Assembly: GCA_021325475.1 (NCBI GenBank) | Contig: JAJPHA010000068.1 | Location: forward strand, 1 to 36,587 | DNA length: 36,587 bases | Source of the DNA: Rhodanobacteraceae bacterium | GTDB taxonomy: Bacteria > Pseudomonadota > Gammaproteobacteria > Xanthomonadales > Rhodanobacteraceae | Reading direction: 5' to 3' | Part shown: positions 27,183-35,943 of the stretch, piece by piece | How the letters are laid out: the number at the start of each line of letters is the position of its first letter | Numbering within the stretch: position 1 is the stretch's first letter | Notes under the pieces: model-generated | Database searches by the model: none | What the model saw: only the letters and a program-made list of their open reading frames with translations | Told to the model about the DNA's origin: nothing | Made by a program: the position numbers and the translations under genes

Positions 27183-27692
27183 TTAGCGTTTCGAGAGTTT
27201 CATCGTTTCCAGCACGGCGAACGGATTCGCCGGCGCCGCCGCGGCATCGTCCGCGGTCCAGTGTACGTCGACCGCCGCCGTTCCGGGTTTCACCGGCACC
27301 ACCGGCAGGGCCAGGATCAATTCGTCCTCCACCACCTCGGCCAGCCGCAGCGTGCCGTCGCCGGCGAGCAGCGGCTCGTAGCCGGCCGGCAGCGCCGCCT
27401 CCTCCGCCTCCGACACGATCAGGCCGAGCCGCGTGTCGATGTGCACGGCGAGCACGAACGGCTCCAGCGTGCGCTGACACAAGAGCGGCAGACCGGCATC
27501 GATGCGCACGTGCAGATGCGCCACGCCGAGCTCGTCCCGATCGAAGTCGATCGCGTAGCGGGCCGCACCGGCCGCCTGCTCCAGGCTGTCGCGCAAGCGC
27601 AGCATCGCCGCCAGCGGCAGGCTGCCCCGAAACGAGCGCCGCGCCTCGACCATGCGCCAAGCGTCCACGGTTTCTGGCAGGGCCGCGTTCAT
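27183..27692 (-). CDS. yceD: YceD family protein (DUF177), 23S rRNA accumulation factor type
   Basis: 169-residue DUF177 protein from ATG 27692. The N-terminus [21 protein letters not shown] aligns with the LP-x-TLDP-x-R start of E. coli YceD. The core shows the CQRTLEPF motif (about residues 72-79) and the acidic C-terminal region [17 protein letters not shown]. The ending [14 protein letters not shown] is the conserved NPFAVLxxLK motif. In E. coli the family is linked to 23S rRNA levels. It is the first gene of the yceD-rpmF-fab operon, with a strong candidate promoter immediately upstream. Confidence 0.93.
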   Translation of the reverse strand: MNAALPETVDAWRMVEARRSFRGSLPLAAMLRLRDSLEQAAGAARYAIDFDRDELGVAHLHVRIDAGLPLLCQRTLEPFVLAVHIDTRLGLIVSEAEEAALPAGYEPLLAGDGTLRLAEVVEDELILALPVVPVKPGTAAVDVHWTADDAAAAPANPFAVLETMKLSKR

Positions 27693-27702
27693 GGCGCGCG
27701 CG

Positions 27703-27731
27703 ATGGTAGGTGCGGCGCCGCACAAAGTCAA
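27703..27731 (-). promoter_or_regulatory. candidate sigma70 promoter of the yceD-rpmF-fab operon with palindromic spacer
   Basis: On the minus strand TTGACT (complement of 27726-27731) and TACCAT (complement of 27703-27708) are 17 bases apart. The spacer contains the perfect 14-bp palindrome GTGCGGCGCCGCAC (27710-27723), a possible operator. The expected transcription start is only about 4-5 bases before the yceD ATG, implying a leaderless or near-leaderless mRNA. Confidence 0.7.
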
Positions 27732-27827
27732 CGAAAAACGCTCGCCAAGCCCCCGCGTTCGCCCGGGTTTTACCTGATCGCCGCGATCGGGCAGACTGGA
27801 CGGACGAACCGATCGGGACCCGGGTCC

Positions 27828-28280
27828 GTGCTGTACCTGTTGAGCGCCGCGATCGCGGCGACCATCCTGCTGGCGCTGGTGGCCATGCACGAGCGGCGTC
27901 TGCGCCGGCGCCAGCAGGCGATCCGCGAACTGCTGGACGGCGCCGACGCGCTGGAGGCGCAATTGCAGGAATGCCGCGAGCGCATGCAGCACCTGCGCGA
28001 CATGCTCACCATCCTGCCGGCCGAGATGAGCGCACGCGCCGACAGTGCGCTCAGTGCCGACGCCAAGGTCCAGGCCGCGCTCAAGGACCTCCTGGCGCAC
28101 CGGCTGTGGATCAAGCGCCACGCCGCCGACGCGACACCGCTGGAAATCCGCGCCGCGCGCGAGGCGCTGGCGCAGTCCGGCACCACCCTGGCGGCGCTGC
28201 TCCAGCGCCTGGCCGACATCGGCGGCGAACTGCAACGCGCGCAGGCGGGCGCGCAGGCAGCCGGGCGAAGACGATCGTGA
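27828..28280 (+). CDS. hypothetical membrane-anchored helical protein
   Basis: 150 residues from GTG 27828, just upstream of maf. One N-terminal transmembrane helix (about 2-20, YLLSAAIAATILLALVAM) is followed by a basic cluster HERRLRRRQQ and a long, charged, probably coiled-coil region (30-66) and further amphipathic helices to residue 140. There is no signal peptidase site, so it is probably anchored in the inner membrane with the helical part in the cytoplasm (positive-inside). I do not recognise the family. Its stop overlaps the maf start as GTGA, which argues for a real, co-translated gene. The start codon is the least certain part. Confidence 0.7.
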   Translation: MLYLLSAAIAATILLALVAMHERRLRRRQQAIRELLDGADALEAQLQECRERMQHLRDMLTILPAEMSARADSALSADAKVQAALKDLLAHRLWIKRHAADATPLEIRAAREALAQSGTTLAALLQRLADIGGELQRAQAGAQAAGRRRS

Positions 28281-28876
28281 CACCGCTCGCCGCCGTGGAC
28301 CTGGTGCTCGCCTCGACCTCGCGCTACCGCGGCGAGCTCCTGGCGCGGATCGCGCCGCGTTTCCGCACGCTCGCGCCGGGCGTGGCGGAGACGGCATTGC
28401 CGGGCGAGCCGCCGGCGGATCGCGCCGCGCGCCTGGCCGAGGCCAAGGCCCGGGCCGTGGCCGAACGCTGTCCCGGTGCGCTCGTGATCGGTTCGGATCA
28501 GGTCGCCGAGCTCGACGGTGCGATCCTCGACAAACCCGGCGATGCGGCCAACGCCGCGCGCCAACTCGCCGCCAGCAGCGGCCGCGAGCTGCGCTTCCAC
28601 ACCGCGCTGTGCCTGCTCGACGCCCGCGTCGCGCCGAACCGCATCCACGGCGCGCTCGACACCACCCGGGTCCGCTTCCGGGCGCTTTCCGGGCCGGAGA
28701 TCGCGCGCTACGTCGAGCGCGAGCGGCCGTTCGACTGCGCCGGCAGTTTCAAGTCCGAGGCGCTCGGCATCGCCTTGTTCGAGCGCATCGAAACCAGCGA
28801 TCCGACCGCGCTGATCGGCCTGCCATTGATCGCCCTGTGCCGACTGCTGCGCGCGGCCGGCATCGACGTCGTCTGA
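28277..28876 (+). CDS. yceF: Maf family nucleotide pyrophosphatase, YceF type
   Basis: House-cleaning pyrophosphatase acting on modified nucleotides; the YceF subgroup prefers m7GTP. It is 199 residues from GTG 28277, overlapping the upstream stop as GTGA. The N-terminal LVLASTSRYRGELLARI motif (about 9-25), the catalytic GSDQVAELDG segment (about 74-83) and the KPG and CAGSFKSEALG regions (about 154-164) are present, and the C-terminus contains the family IGLPLIALCRLLR stretch. It lies divergent to yceD-rpmF, as in E. coli. Confidence 0.93.
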   Translation: MTPLAAVDLVLASTSRYRGELLARIAPRFRTLAPGVAETALPGEPPADRAARLAEAKARAVAERCPGALVIGSDQVAELDGAILDKPGDAANAARQLAASSGRELRFHTALCLLDARVAPNRIHGALDTTRVRFRALSGPEIARYVERERPFDCAGSFKSEALGIALFERIETSDPTALIGLPLIALCRLLRAAGIDVV

Positions 28877-28892
28877 TGGGACCTGCCGCAAA

Positions 28893-29062
28893 ACCCTCTC
28901 CTCTCGGGAGAGGGTGCGCCGCCTCTCGCATCCGCGGATACGCCAGACAGTGGCAGTACGCACAACGATGCGAGAGGCGGCGCGGGTGAGGGTCCGGACG
29001 ATACGGAGTCATCGCTCCCGTTACGAACCCTCACCCCTGCCCCTCTCCCGGTGGGAGAGGGG
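28893..29062. repeat. chain of four consecutive inverted repeats between maf and the glycosyltransferase
   Basis: Four stems follow one another almost without linkers. Stem A is 9 bp (28893-28901/28907-28915). Stem B is 17 bp (28916-28932/28967-28983, GCGCCGCCTCTCGCATC). Stem C is 10 bp (28984-28993/29027-29036, GGGTGAGGGT). Stem D is 10 bp (29040-29049/29053-29062). All are perfect. Stems A and D resemble each other (CCCTCTCC...GGAGAGGG). The element lies between two converging genes, where it could stop transcription from both sides. A decayed copy is at 2508-2621. Confidence 0.85.
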
Positions 29063-29103
29063 GTGCGACACCGTTCTGCCTTCGAACGCAGCCGATCCGG
29101 ATG

Positions 29104-30702
29104 CTAATACGCCGCCGCGGGGCAGTCGTCCGGCGACCTCGCGGATCGATCCGCAGTCGGCACCACGCCCGCGTACCAGCGATAGCGCTTGCGTCCGCCG
29201 TACGGATCGAGCGCGGCCACGGCGACGAGGTGATCGAGGCGCGTGCACAGGGTCTGCATCCACGGCAGCCGTTCGCGTTCGCGCCGGGCCGTCGGCTCGG
29301 CCACCAGCAGCACCGGCACCGCGCCGAGCGCACGCAGCGCGGCCTCGTCGCGCTGCCACAGCGCGAGCTGCGGCGCGCGCCCGTGCTTGGCATTGATCGG
29401 ATGGTCGAGCGAATACACCGGACGCGTGCCGCCGAGCGCGAAATCGAGCTCCGCGGCGAGCATGAAATTGTCCGCCACCAGCACCGCGTCGGCGAAGCGC
29501 GGCTCGGCGAGCAGCTCGCGCGTGCGCGCGGCGGCGTCTTGCCAGCCGACGAAATGCTCGGGAAACGCCTTGAATCGGGTGAGCAGCGCCGCGCCGTCCG
29601 GCGTCGCCGCGGTGCCGAGATAGGCGAACGTGCCCGCCGCGCCGAGCACCAGCACGGCGAGAGCCGCCGCGAACGCGCGCCGGACGCCGCGACCGCCGGC
29701 GGCGACGAGCGGCGGCAGGGCGAGCAGCAGCGGCAGATAGCCGGGCAGCGGCCAGTGCACGCGAAACCGGGTGTCGTCGGCGAAACAGCCGAGCACGAAA
29801 AATGCAGCAATGGGTACAATGCCGCAAAGTGCAAAAAGCTCCCACGGCGCACCCTCGCGCGCGCGCCGCAGACAGCGCCAGGCCGCCCACAGCAGCAGGA
29901 GATAGAACAACGGCGTGCAGACCAGCGCCTGTTCCAGCGGCTGCACCAGGGCATCGGCGTGGAAGCTCCACGGATTGCGTTCGACCAGTTGGAAACGCAG
30001 CGCCGCCCAATCGTGGGTGGCGTTGAACACGAGCAGCGGCAGCAGGCCGAGGCAGGATACGCCGAGCGCCAGCCACAATCCCGGCTCGCGCCACAAGCCG
30101 CGACCGCGGCGCGTGAGACAGAGAAAGGCAAAGCCGGCCGCGAGCAGCATCGCCGCGCGGTAATGGCTGAGCCAGGCGCCGGCGAGCGCGAGGCCGAGCG
30201 TCAGCCAGTCGCGCGTGCGCCGCGTGCGCGCGGCGCGTTCCATCGCGTCGAGCGCCAGCGCGCTGCACAGCGTCAGCGGCACGTCGGGCAGGGCGAAGAT
30301 GCCGAGCGTGCCGATCAGCGGCAGCAGCAGCGCCAGCGTGCCGGTGCACCAGCCGGCGGCCGCGCCGAACAGGCGCCGAGCGGTGCCGACGAGGATCCAC
30401 GGCAGCAGCGCGCCGAGCAGCAGAAACGGCGCGCGCATCGCCAGCACACCGTGACCGAACAGGCTCTCGCCGAGGCGGATCAGCAGCGCCGTCGCCACCG
30501 GCAGATCGCTGTAGGACCCATCGAGCGCGCGGCTTTCCTGCCAGTACCAGGCCTCGTCGCCGAACGGCGCCAGACTCGCCGCGAGCACCAGGCGCAGCGC
30601 CAGGACGACCGTCAGCACCACCCAAAACGCCGTTCGCCATGCGCGTTCATGCTCGAACGCGCGCGCTCCCCCGGCGGCGTTTACATTGCCTATACTCGCC
30701 AT
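29104..30702 (-). CDS. membrane glycosyltransferase, ArnT/PMT-like (GT39/GT83 type)
   Basis: Polytopic inner-membrane protein of 532 residues from ATG 30702, or 533 from ATG 30705. After the first helix (about 25-44) comes the conserved acidic periplasmic motif FGDEAWYWQESRALD (D49, E50), typical of lipid-phosphate-sugar-dependent transferases such as ArnT and PMTs. Next is LPVATALLIRLGESLFG, and about ten further hydrophobic helices up to residue 355. The C-terminal 150 residues form a soluble domain with FVGWQDAAARTRELLAEPRF and YSLDHPINAKHG. Substrate and acceptor are unknown; decoration of lipid A, protein or polysaccharide are all possible. The start lies only 18 bp from the divergent moxR start, so a shorter N-terminus is conceivable. 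Confidence 0.85.
   Translation of the reverse strand: MASIGNVNAAGGARAFEHERAWRTAFWVVLTVVLALRLVLAASLAPFGDEAWYWQESRALDGSYSDLPVATALLIRLGESLFGHGVLAMRAPFLLLGALLPWILVGTARRLFGAAAGWCTGTLALLLPLIGTLGIFALPDVPLTLCSALALDAMERAARTRRTRDWLTLGLALAGAWLSHYRAAMLLAAGFAFLCLTRRGRGLWREPGLWLALGVSCLGLLPLLVFNATHDWAALRFQLVERNPWSFHADALVQPLEQALVCTPLFYLLLLWAAWRCLRRAREGAPWELFALCGIVPIAAFFVLGCFADDTRFRVHWPLPGYLPLLLALPPLVAAGGRGVRRAFAAALAVLVLGAAGTFAYLGTAATPDGAALLTRFKAFPEHFVGWQDAAARTRELLAEPRFADAVLVADNFMLAAELDFALGGTRPVYSLDHPINAKHGRAPQLALWQRDEAALRALGAVPVLLVAEPTARRERERLPWMQTLCTRLDHLVAVAALDPYGGRKRYRWYAGVVPTADRSARSPDDCPAAAY
30691..30696 (+). promoter_or_regulatory. candidate -10 box for the moxR operon
   Basis: TATACT on the plus strand, preceded by TTGCC, lies 24 bp before the moxR ATG in an AT-rich patch. 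No -35 box is evident. If real, the promoter lies inside the first codons assigned to the divergent glycosyltransferase. Confidence 0.3.
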
Positions 30703-30720
30703 CATGCACCGTGTCCGCTC

Positions 30721-31692
<972 letters not shown>

Positions 31693-31700
31693 CCGCGCCC

Positions 31701-32684
31701 GTGAACCGCCTCGCTGCCGCCACGCGCTGGTCGCGGTTGCTCGAATTCGCCGAACGCCGCCTGCCGGCGCTCACCCGCCTGAAACGCGCGGAGTCCTTGC
31801 CGATCCGGCTCGACCGGCATCGCATCTACGTGTTGCCGACGCGTTTCGGCGCGCTGTTTTCGCTGGTACTCGCGGTGATGCTGCTCGGCGCGCTCAACTA
31901 CAACAACAATCCGGCGCTGCTGCTCACCTGCCTGCTCGGCGCGGCGAGCTACCAGAGCGTGTTCCAGGCGTTTCGCACGCTCAATCGGCTGGAGCTGCAC
32001 GCCATCCGCACCGAACCGTGCCACGCCGGCGAACCGTTGCGGGTCGCGCTCCACTTCCGCACCGATGCGCGGCCGCGTCGGAGTCTCTGCCTGCGCGTCG
32101 ATGCCGTCGAGATCCGGTTCGACCTGCCGGCCGCCGGCGAAGGCTGCGTGCATCTCACGCTCGACGCGCCACAGCGCGGTTGGCGCCGGCTCGGCCGGCT
32201 GCGGCTGTCGAGCACGTATCCGTTCGGTCTGTTCGAGGTCTGGAGCTGGCTGCATCCCGACGTCGCCGCATTGGTCTATCCGCGGCTCGAACCGCAAGCG
32301 CCACCGTTGCCGCTCGATCCGGCCGAGGCGCAGTGGCAGACCGCGCGCGGCAGCGGCGACGAGTTGGCGGTGCTGCGCGAATACCGGCCGACCGATCCGC
32401 TGCGCACCATCGCCTGGAAGGCGAGCGCGCGTCACGACACGCTGCTGGTGAAGGAATTCGAGCGCCGCCGCGGTCGCGACGTGGTGCTGGATTTCGGCGC
32501 TCTGCACGGCCTGGATCGCGAAGCGCGCTTGTCGCGCCTGGCGCGCTGGGTGTTCCTGGCCGAGGCCGCGCAGGTGCGCTACGCGCTGGTGCTGCCGGAT
32601 CAGCGGCTCGGTCCCGGCCTCGGCGCCGAACATCGCCACGCCTGTTTGCGCGCGCTCGCGCTGCAGCCCGGAGGCGCGCCGTGA
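31701..32684 (+). CDS. DUF58-domain membrane protein
   Basis: 327 residues from GTG 31701, eight bases after the moxR stop. Two transmembrane helices occur near 50-66 and 70-88. The DUF58 motif is clear in GSGDELAVLREYRPTDPLR followed by TIAWKASARHDTLLVKEFE (about 220-257). The region after it resembles a von Willebrand A-type fold but lacks a clear MIDAS motif. Members of this family occur with MoxR ATPases and transglutaminase-like proteins; the joint function is not established. Its stop overlaps the next start (GTGA). Confidence 0.9.
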   Translation: MNRLAAATRWSRLLEFAERRLPALTRLKRAESLPIRLDRHRIYVLPTRFGALFSLVLAVMLLGALNYNNNPALLLTCLLGAASYQSVFQAFRTLNRLELHAIRTEPCHAGEPLRVALHFRTDARPRRSLCLRVDAVEIRFDLPAAGEGCVHLTLDAPQRGWRRLGRLRLSSTYPFGLFEVWSWLHPDVAALVYPRLEPQAPPLPLDPAEAQWQTARGSGDELAVLREYRPTDPLRTIAWKASARHDTLLVKEFERRRGRDVVLDFGALHGLDREARLSRLARWVFLAEAAQVRYALVLPDQRLGPGLGAEHRHACLRALALQPGGAP

Positions 32685-34660
32685 GGACGACACCGCTGAC
32701 GTCCGCGCAGTTCGCGCTCACCGCGGCGAGCGTGAGCGTGGCGATCCTGCCGCACCTGCTGCGTCTGCCTTGGCTGTTCGCCGTGCCGATCGGCCTGCTC
32801 GTGATCGGTCGTTCGGTGCAGCGCCGCTACCGCGCCGCGCCCATTCCGGGCTGGCTGCGGTTGCCGTTGATCCTGCTGTTCCCGGCGCTGATCGTGTTCC
32901 ACTACGGCAACCTGTTCGGTCGCGAGCCGGGCAGCGTGCTCGCCTGCGCGATGCTCGCGCTCAAGCTGGCCGAGACCGAGACCCGCCGCGATGCACACGC
33001 CGCGATCGCCTTCGCCGGCTTCGTGTTGATGAGCGCGCTGCTGTTCGCCGACAGCCTCGGCGTCAGCTTGCTGCTGCTGGCTGCGCTCAGCCTGCTGCTG
33101 GCGGCGTTGCGCGAACTGGAAGTGCCGGGCACGTCGCGTCCGCCGCTCGTCGCGCTGCGCGAGGATCTCCGCGCCGGCGCCTTCGCCCTGTTCGCGGCCG
33201 TGCCGCTCGGCCTGATCGCCTTCGTGTTCCTGCCGCGGCTGGGTTCGCCGCTGTGGGGCGCACCCACCGACGCCACGGCGCACACCGGACTCGGCGATCG
33301 CATGGCGCCCGGCACCCTGCAGGAGCTGCTGATCGACGACAGCCCGGCGTTCCGCGTCCGCTTCGACGACCCGGCGCCGCCGCGCAACGACCTGTATTGG
33401 CGCGGCCCGGTGCTGTGGTATTTCGACGGCAGCGCCTGGTCGCGCCCGGAATTCTTCGGCAGCAGTCGCGCCGAAGACGAACTGCGCACCGCCGGCCGGG
33501 CGATCGGTTACGAAATCACGCTCGAACCGAGCGATCGGCGCTGGCTGCTCGCGCTCGACATGCCGCTCGCAGCCCCGGACAACGCCGTGCGCGGCGCGGA
33601 CATGAGCCTGGTGAGCCGCACGCCGGTGGCCAATCTGCTGCGCTATCGCCTGCGCTCGGCGCCGCGATATCAGCTCGAGACCACGCTCGATCCGGTCCAC
33701 CGTCGCTTCGCTCTGGAACTGCCGCCCGGATTCGATCCGCGCGCACGCGCGCTGGCGGCCCGCTGGCGGCGCGACCTCGGCAACGACGAGGCCATCATCC
33801 GCGCCGCGCTGGCGCTGTTCCACGACCGCTTCTTCTACACCTTGAACGCGCCGCTGCTCGGACGCGATTCGGTGGACGACTTCCTGTTCGAGACCCGACG
33901 CGGCTTCTGCGAACACTTTGCTTCGGCGTTCACGTTCCTGATGCGCGCCGCCGGCATTCCCGCGCGCGTGGTGACCGGCTACCAGGGCGGCTACTACAAC
34001 GAGGTCGGCGACTACTGGATCGTGCGCCAGTCCGACGCCCATGCGTGGTCGGAAGTGTGGCTCGCCGGACGCGGCTGGGTGCGCGTCGACCCGACCGCGG
34101 CGGTCAGTCCGCAGCGCGTGGAGCTCGGCGCCCGCGCCGCCGCCGGCGACAGCGCACGCTGGTACCAGGCCGATTGGCTGCAGACGCTGCGCAACGAGTT
34201 CGATCTCGTCAATCGCTACTGGAACGACGCCGTCGTCCAGTTCAATGCGCTGCGCCAACGCAGTCTGCTGACGCCGTTCGGCATCGACAAGGCCGAGGAC
34301 AGCGAGCTGTTCGCCGTGCTCATGGTGCTCTCCAGTCTGGTGCTCGCGCTCGCGCTGTGGTGGGTGATCCGCGCCGAGCGGCCGGACGGCGACGCGCTCG
34401 ATGCGGCCTACGCGCGGCTCTGCGCCAAGCTGGCGCGGGCCGGGATGGCGCGCGATCCCGCCGAAGGGCCGCGTCGCCTCGCCGCGCGGGTGGCGGCGCG
34501 CTGGCCGGACCAGCGCGAACTGCAACGTCTGCTCGCCGTCTATGTCCGCCTGCGCTACGCCTGTGCGCTGCCTTCCACGACGGCCGTGCGCGCCTTCGCC
34601 CGCGCCGTGGCGGCGCTCAGGCTGCGACGATCGCCTGGCGTCGTCCGTCCCATCGGTTGA
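32681..34660 (+). CDS. TgpA-like membrane protein with DUF3488, transglutaminase and DUF4129 domains
   Basis: 659 residues from GTG 32681, overlapping the DUF58 stop by 4 bp. The N-terminal part (about 10-190) has five to six transmembrane helices (DUF3488/TgpA_N). A periplasmic transglutaminase-like domain follows with the catalytic triad C410 (TRRGFCEHFASAF), H454 (SDAHAWSEVW) and D470 (WVRVDPTAAV). A final transmembrane helix lies at about 545-565, followed by a cytoplasmic DUF4129-type tail. P. aeruginosa TgpA, of the same layout, is reported to be important for viability; the substrate is unknown. All three catalytic residues are intact here. Confidence 0.93.
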   Translation: MRTTPLTSAQFALTAASVSVAILPHLLRLPWLFAVPIGLLVIGRSVQRRYRAAPIPGWLRLPLILLFPALIVFHYGNLFGREPGSVLACAMLALKLAETETRRDAHAAIAFAGFVLMSALLFADSLGVSLLLLAALSLLLAALRELEVPGTSRPPLVALREDLRAGAFALFAAVPLGLIAFVFLPRLGSPLWGAPTDATAHTGLGDRMAPGTLQELLIDDSPAFRVRFDDPAPPRNDLYWRGPVLWYFDGSAWSRPEFFGSSRAEDELRTAGRAIGYEITLEPSDRRWLLALDMPLAAPDNAVRGADMSLVSRTPVANLLRYRLRSAPRYQLETTLDPVHRRFALELPPGFDPRARALAARWRRDLGNDEAIIRAALALFHDRFFYTLNAPLLGRDSVDDFLFETRRGFCEHFASAFTFLMRAAGIPARVVTGYQGGYYNEVGDYWIVRQSDAHAWSEVWLAGRGWVRVDPTAAVSPQRVELGARAAAGDSARWYQADWLQTLRNEFDLVNRYWNDAVVQFNALRQRSLLTPFGIDKAEDSELFAVLMVLSSLVLALALWWVIRAERPDGDALDAAYARLCAKLARAGMARDPAEGPRRLAARVAARWPDQRELQRLLAVYVRLRYACALPSTTAVRAFARAVAALRLRRSPGVVRPIG

Positions 34661-34680
34661 GTGGAAATGTGGAGGTTGTC

Positions 34681-35229
34681 ATGCGCCTGATTCCTGCGAC
34701 GACGGCATTGCTCGCGCTCGGCCTCGGCGGTTGCGCCACCGTGCCGCCGCAGATCGCCGGCCAGGACTTCGCCGCCCTCACCCCACAGCAGGCCGCGAGC
34801 GAAAACGCGCACGGCCCGCGCGTGCGCTGGGGCGGCGAGATCATTCACGTCGAGCCGAGGAGCGACAGCACGTGCCTCGAGGTGCTTTCGCGCGAGCTCT
34901 ACGCCGACGCGCGACCGAACCGCCGCGGCGAGAGCAACGGCCGCTTCATCGCCTGCGGCAAGGGCTTCTACGACCCGGCGATCTACACCAAGGGGCGCGA
35001 TGTCACCGTGGTCGGCAAACTCGCCGGAACCGAGCGGCGCAAGGTCGGCGAGTACGATTACACCTATGCGCAGGTGGACGCCGACGGCGTCTACCTGTGG
35101 CCGAAGCGCGAATACGTCGGCTACTACGATCCGTGGTGGCCGTACTACGATCCGTTCTGGGGGCCGTGGGGTCCCTGGTGGTGGGGACCGCCGCCGGTCG
35201 TGATCGTGCGCAATCCGCCGCATCATTGA
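34681..35229 (+). CDS. Slp-family outer-membrane lipoprotein with aromatic-rich tail
   Basis: 182 residues from ATG 34681, with a strong Shine-Dalgarno GGAGG (34671-34675) five bases upstream. A lipoprotein signal peptide ends in the lipobox LGGC (C18), and the +2 residue Ala favours the outer membrane. The Slp-like domain includes VRWGGEIIHVEPRSDSTCLE and GRFIACGKGFYDPAIYTKGR, a beta-rich OB-type region. The last 40 residues are rich in Trp, Tyr and Pro (YYDPWWPYYDPFWGPWGPWW). The TGA stop is the first TGA of a heptamer array. It follows tgpA by 20 bp but has its own good ribosome-binding site. Confidence 0.9.
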   Translation: MRLIPATTALLALGLGGCATVPPQIAGQDFAALTPQQAASENAHGPRVRWGGEIIHVEPRSDSTCLEVLSRELYADARPNRRGESNGRFIACGKGFYDPAIYTKGRDVTVVGKLAGTERRKVGEYDYTYAQVDADGVYLWPKREYVGYYDPWWPYYDPFWGPWGPWWWGPPPVVIVRNPPHH

Positions 35230-35345
35230 GGGCTGAGGGCTGAGGGCTGAGGGCTGAGGGCTGAGGGCTGAGGGCCGAGGGCGAGGGCCAAAGGCCAAGG
35301 GCCGCGCGACTCCTCCCGCTCACCGCTCACTGCCGACCGCTCACC
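35227..35345. repeat. heptamer arrays between slp and the HIT gene
   Basis: Seven perfect TGAGGGC units (35227-35275), a CGAGGGC unit and three degenerate units (to 35303) begin exactly at the slp stop codon. After a short gap come GCTCACC-type units (35318-35345). The stretch between the converging slp and HIT genes holds no gene. The array could fold little on its own, being nearly free of self-complementarity. Confidence 0.93.
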
Positions 35346-35356
35346 CCATGCCCGCC

Positions 35357-35701
35357 TCACCCCGGCGGCCACTGCATGGCCCGGCCGGCGAGCAGGTGCA
35401 GATGCAGATGGAACACGGTCTGGCCGCCGTCGCGGTTGCAGTTGAGGACACAACGGTAGCCGCGCTCGGCGAATCCCTGCTGCTTGGCCCAGCGGGCCGC
35501 GGCCAATACCAGTTTGCCGAGCAGCGCGGCATCGGCCTCGCCGACGTCGTTGAGCGTGGCGATCGGCCGCTTCGGCACGAACAGCACGTGCACCGGCGCC
35601 TGCGGATTGATGTCGCGGAACGCGAGCACCTCGTCGTCCTCGTAGACGATGTCGGCGGGAATGTCGCGGCGGATGATCTTGGCGAACAGGGTGTCGGACA
35701 T
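35357..35701 (-). CDS. HIT-family (HINT-type) nucleotide-binding protein
   Basis: 114 residues from ATG 35701 (MSDTLFAKIIRRDIPADIVY). The histidine-triad motif H98-L-H100-L-H102 (QTVFHLHLHLLAGRAMQWPPG) and the DINPQAPVHVLFVPK segment (30-44) place it in the HINT branch, which hydrolyses nucleoside phosphoramidates. The open frame continues upstream through repeat sequence (to 35854), so the inner ATG is chosen. It is separated from recR by a 236-bp stretch made largely of repeats. Confidence 0.93.
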   Translation of the reverse strand: MSDTLFAKIIRRDIPADIVYEDDEVLAFRDINPQAPVHVLFVPKRPIATLNDVGEADAALLGKLVLAAARWAKQQGFAERGYRCVLNCNRDGGQTVFHLHLHLLAGRAMQWPPG

Positions 35702-35734
35702 GGCGGGTCTCGGCGCGAGGGACGGATTGGGGAC

Positions 35735-35943
35735 GTGAGTGGTGAATGGTGAGTGGAACGAGCCGGATGGCTCACGGAAATCGGAGGAGCGCTTCCCTAC
35801 TTCTACTCCCCATTTCCGAGGGCTGAGGGCTGAGGGCTGAGGGCTGAGGGCCAAGGGCTGAGGGCTGTACAGCCTTTCCCACTTCCCACTCCCTACTCCC
35901 TACTCCCTACTCCCGCTCACCACTCACCGCTCACCGCTCACAA
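35735..35943. repeat. dense heptamer-repeat region between recR and the HIT gene
   Basis: The 236 bp between the two genes hold no gene, but several 7-bp arrays: GTGAGTG-type (35735-35755); GGCTGAG x6 with variants (35818-35867); ACTCCCT x3 with flanking variants (35881-35915); and, in the same register, CTCACCG-type units (35916-35943). The last unit overlaps the recR stop codon, so the TGA belongs to the array. Confidence 0.9.

Noticed and set aside
27096-27827. N-terminal extension of the protein at 27828-28280 across yceD
   Set aside because: The frame runs antisense through yceD and its promoter; the GTG before the membrane helix is the sensible start.
35227-35303. Heptamer array as a CRISPR array
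   Set aside because: Units are 7 bp and contiguous with no spacers, and no cas genes are present.
35702-35854. N-terminal extension of the HIT protein ([11 protein letters not shown]...)
   Set aside because: This is the translation of repeat sequence; the HIT domain starts normally at ATG 35701.
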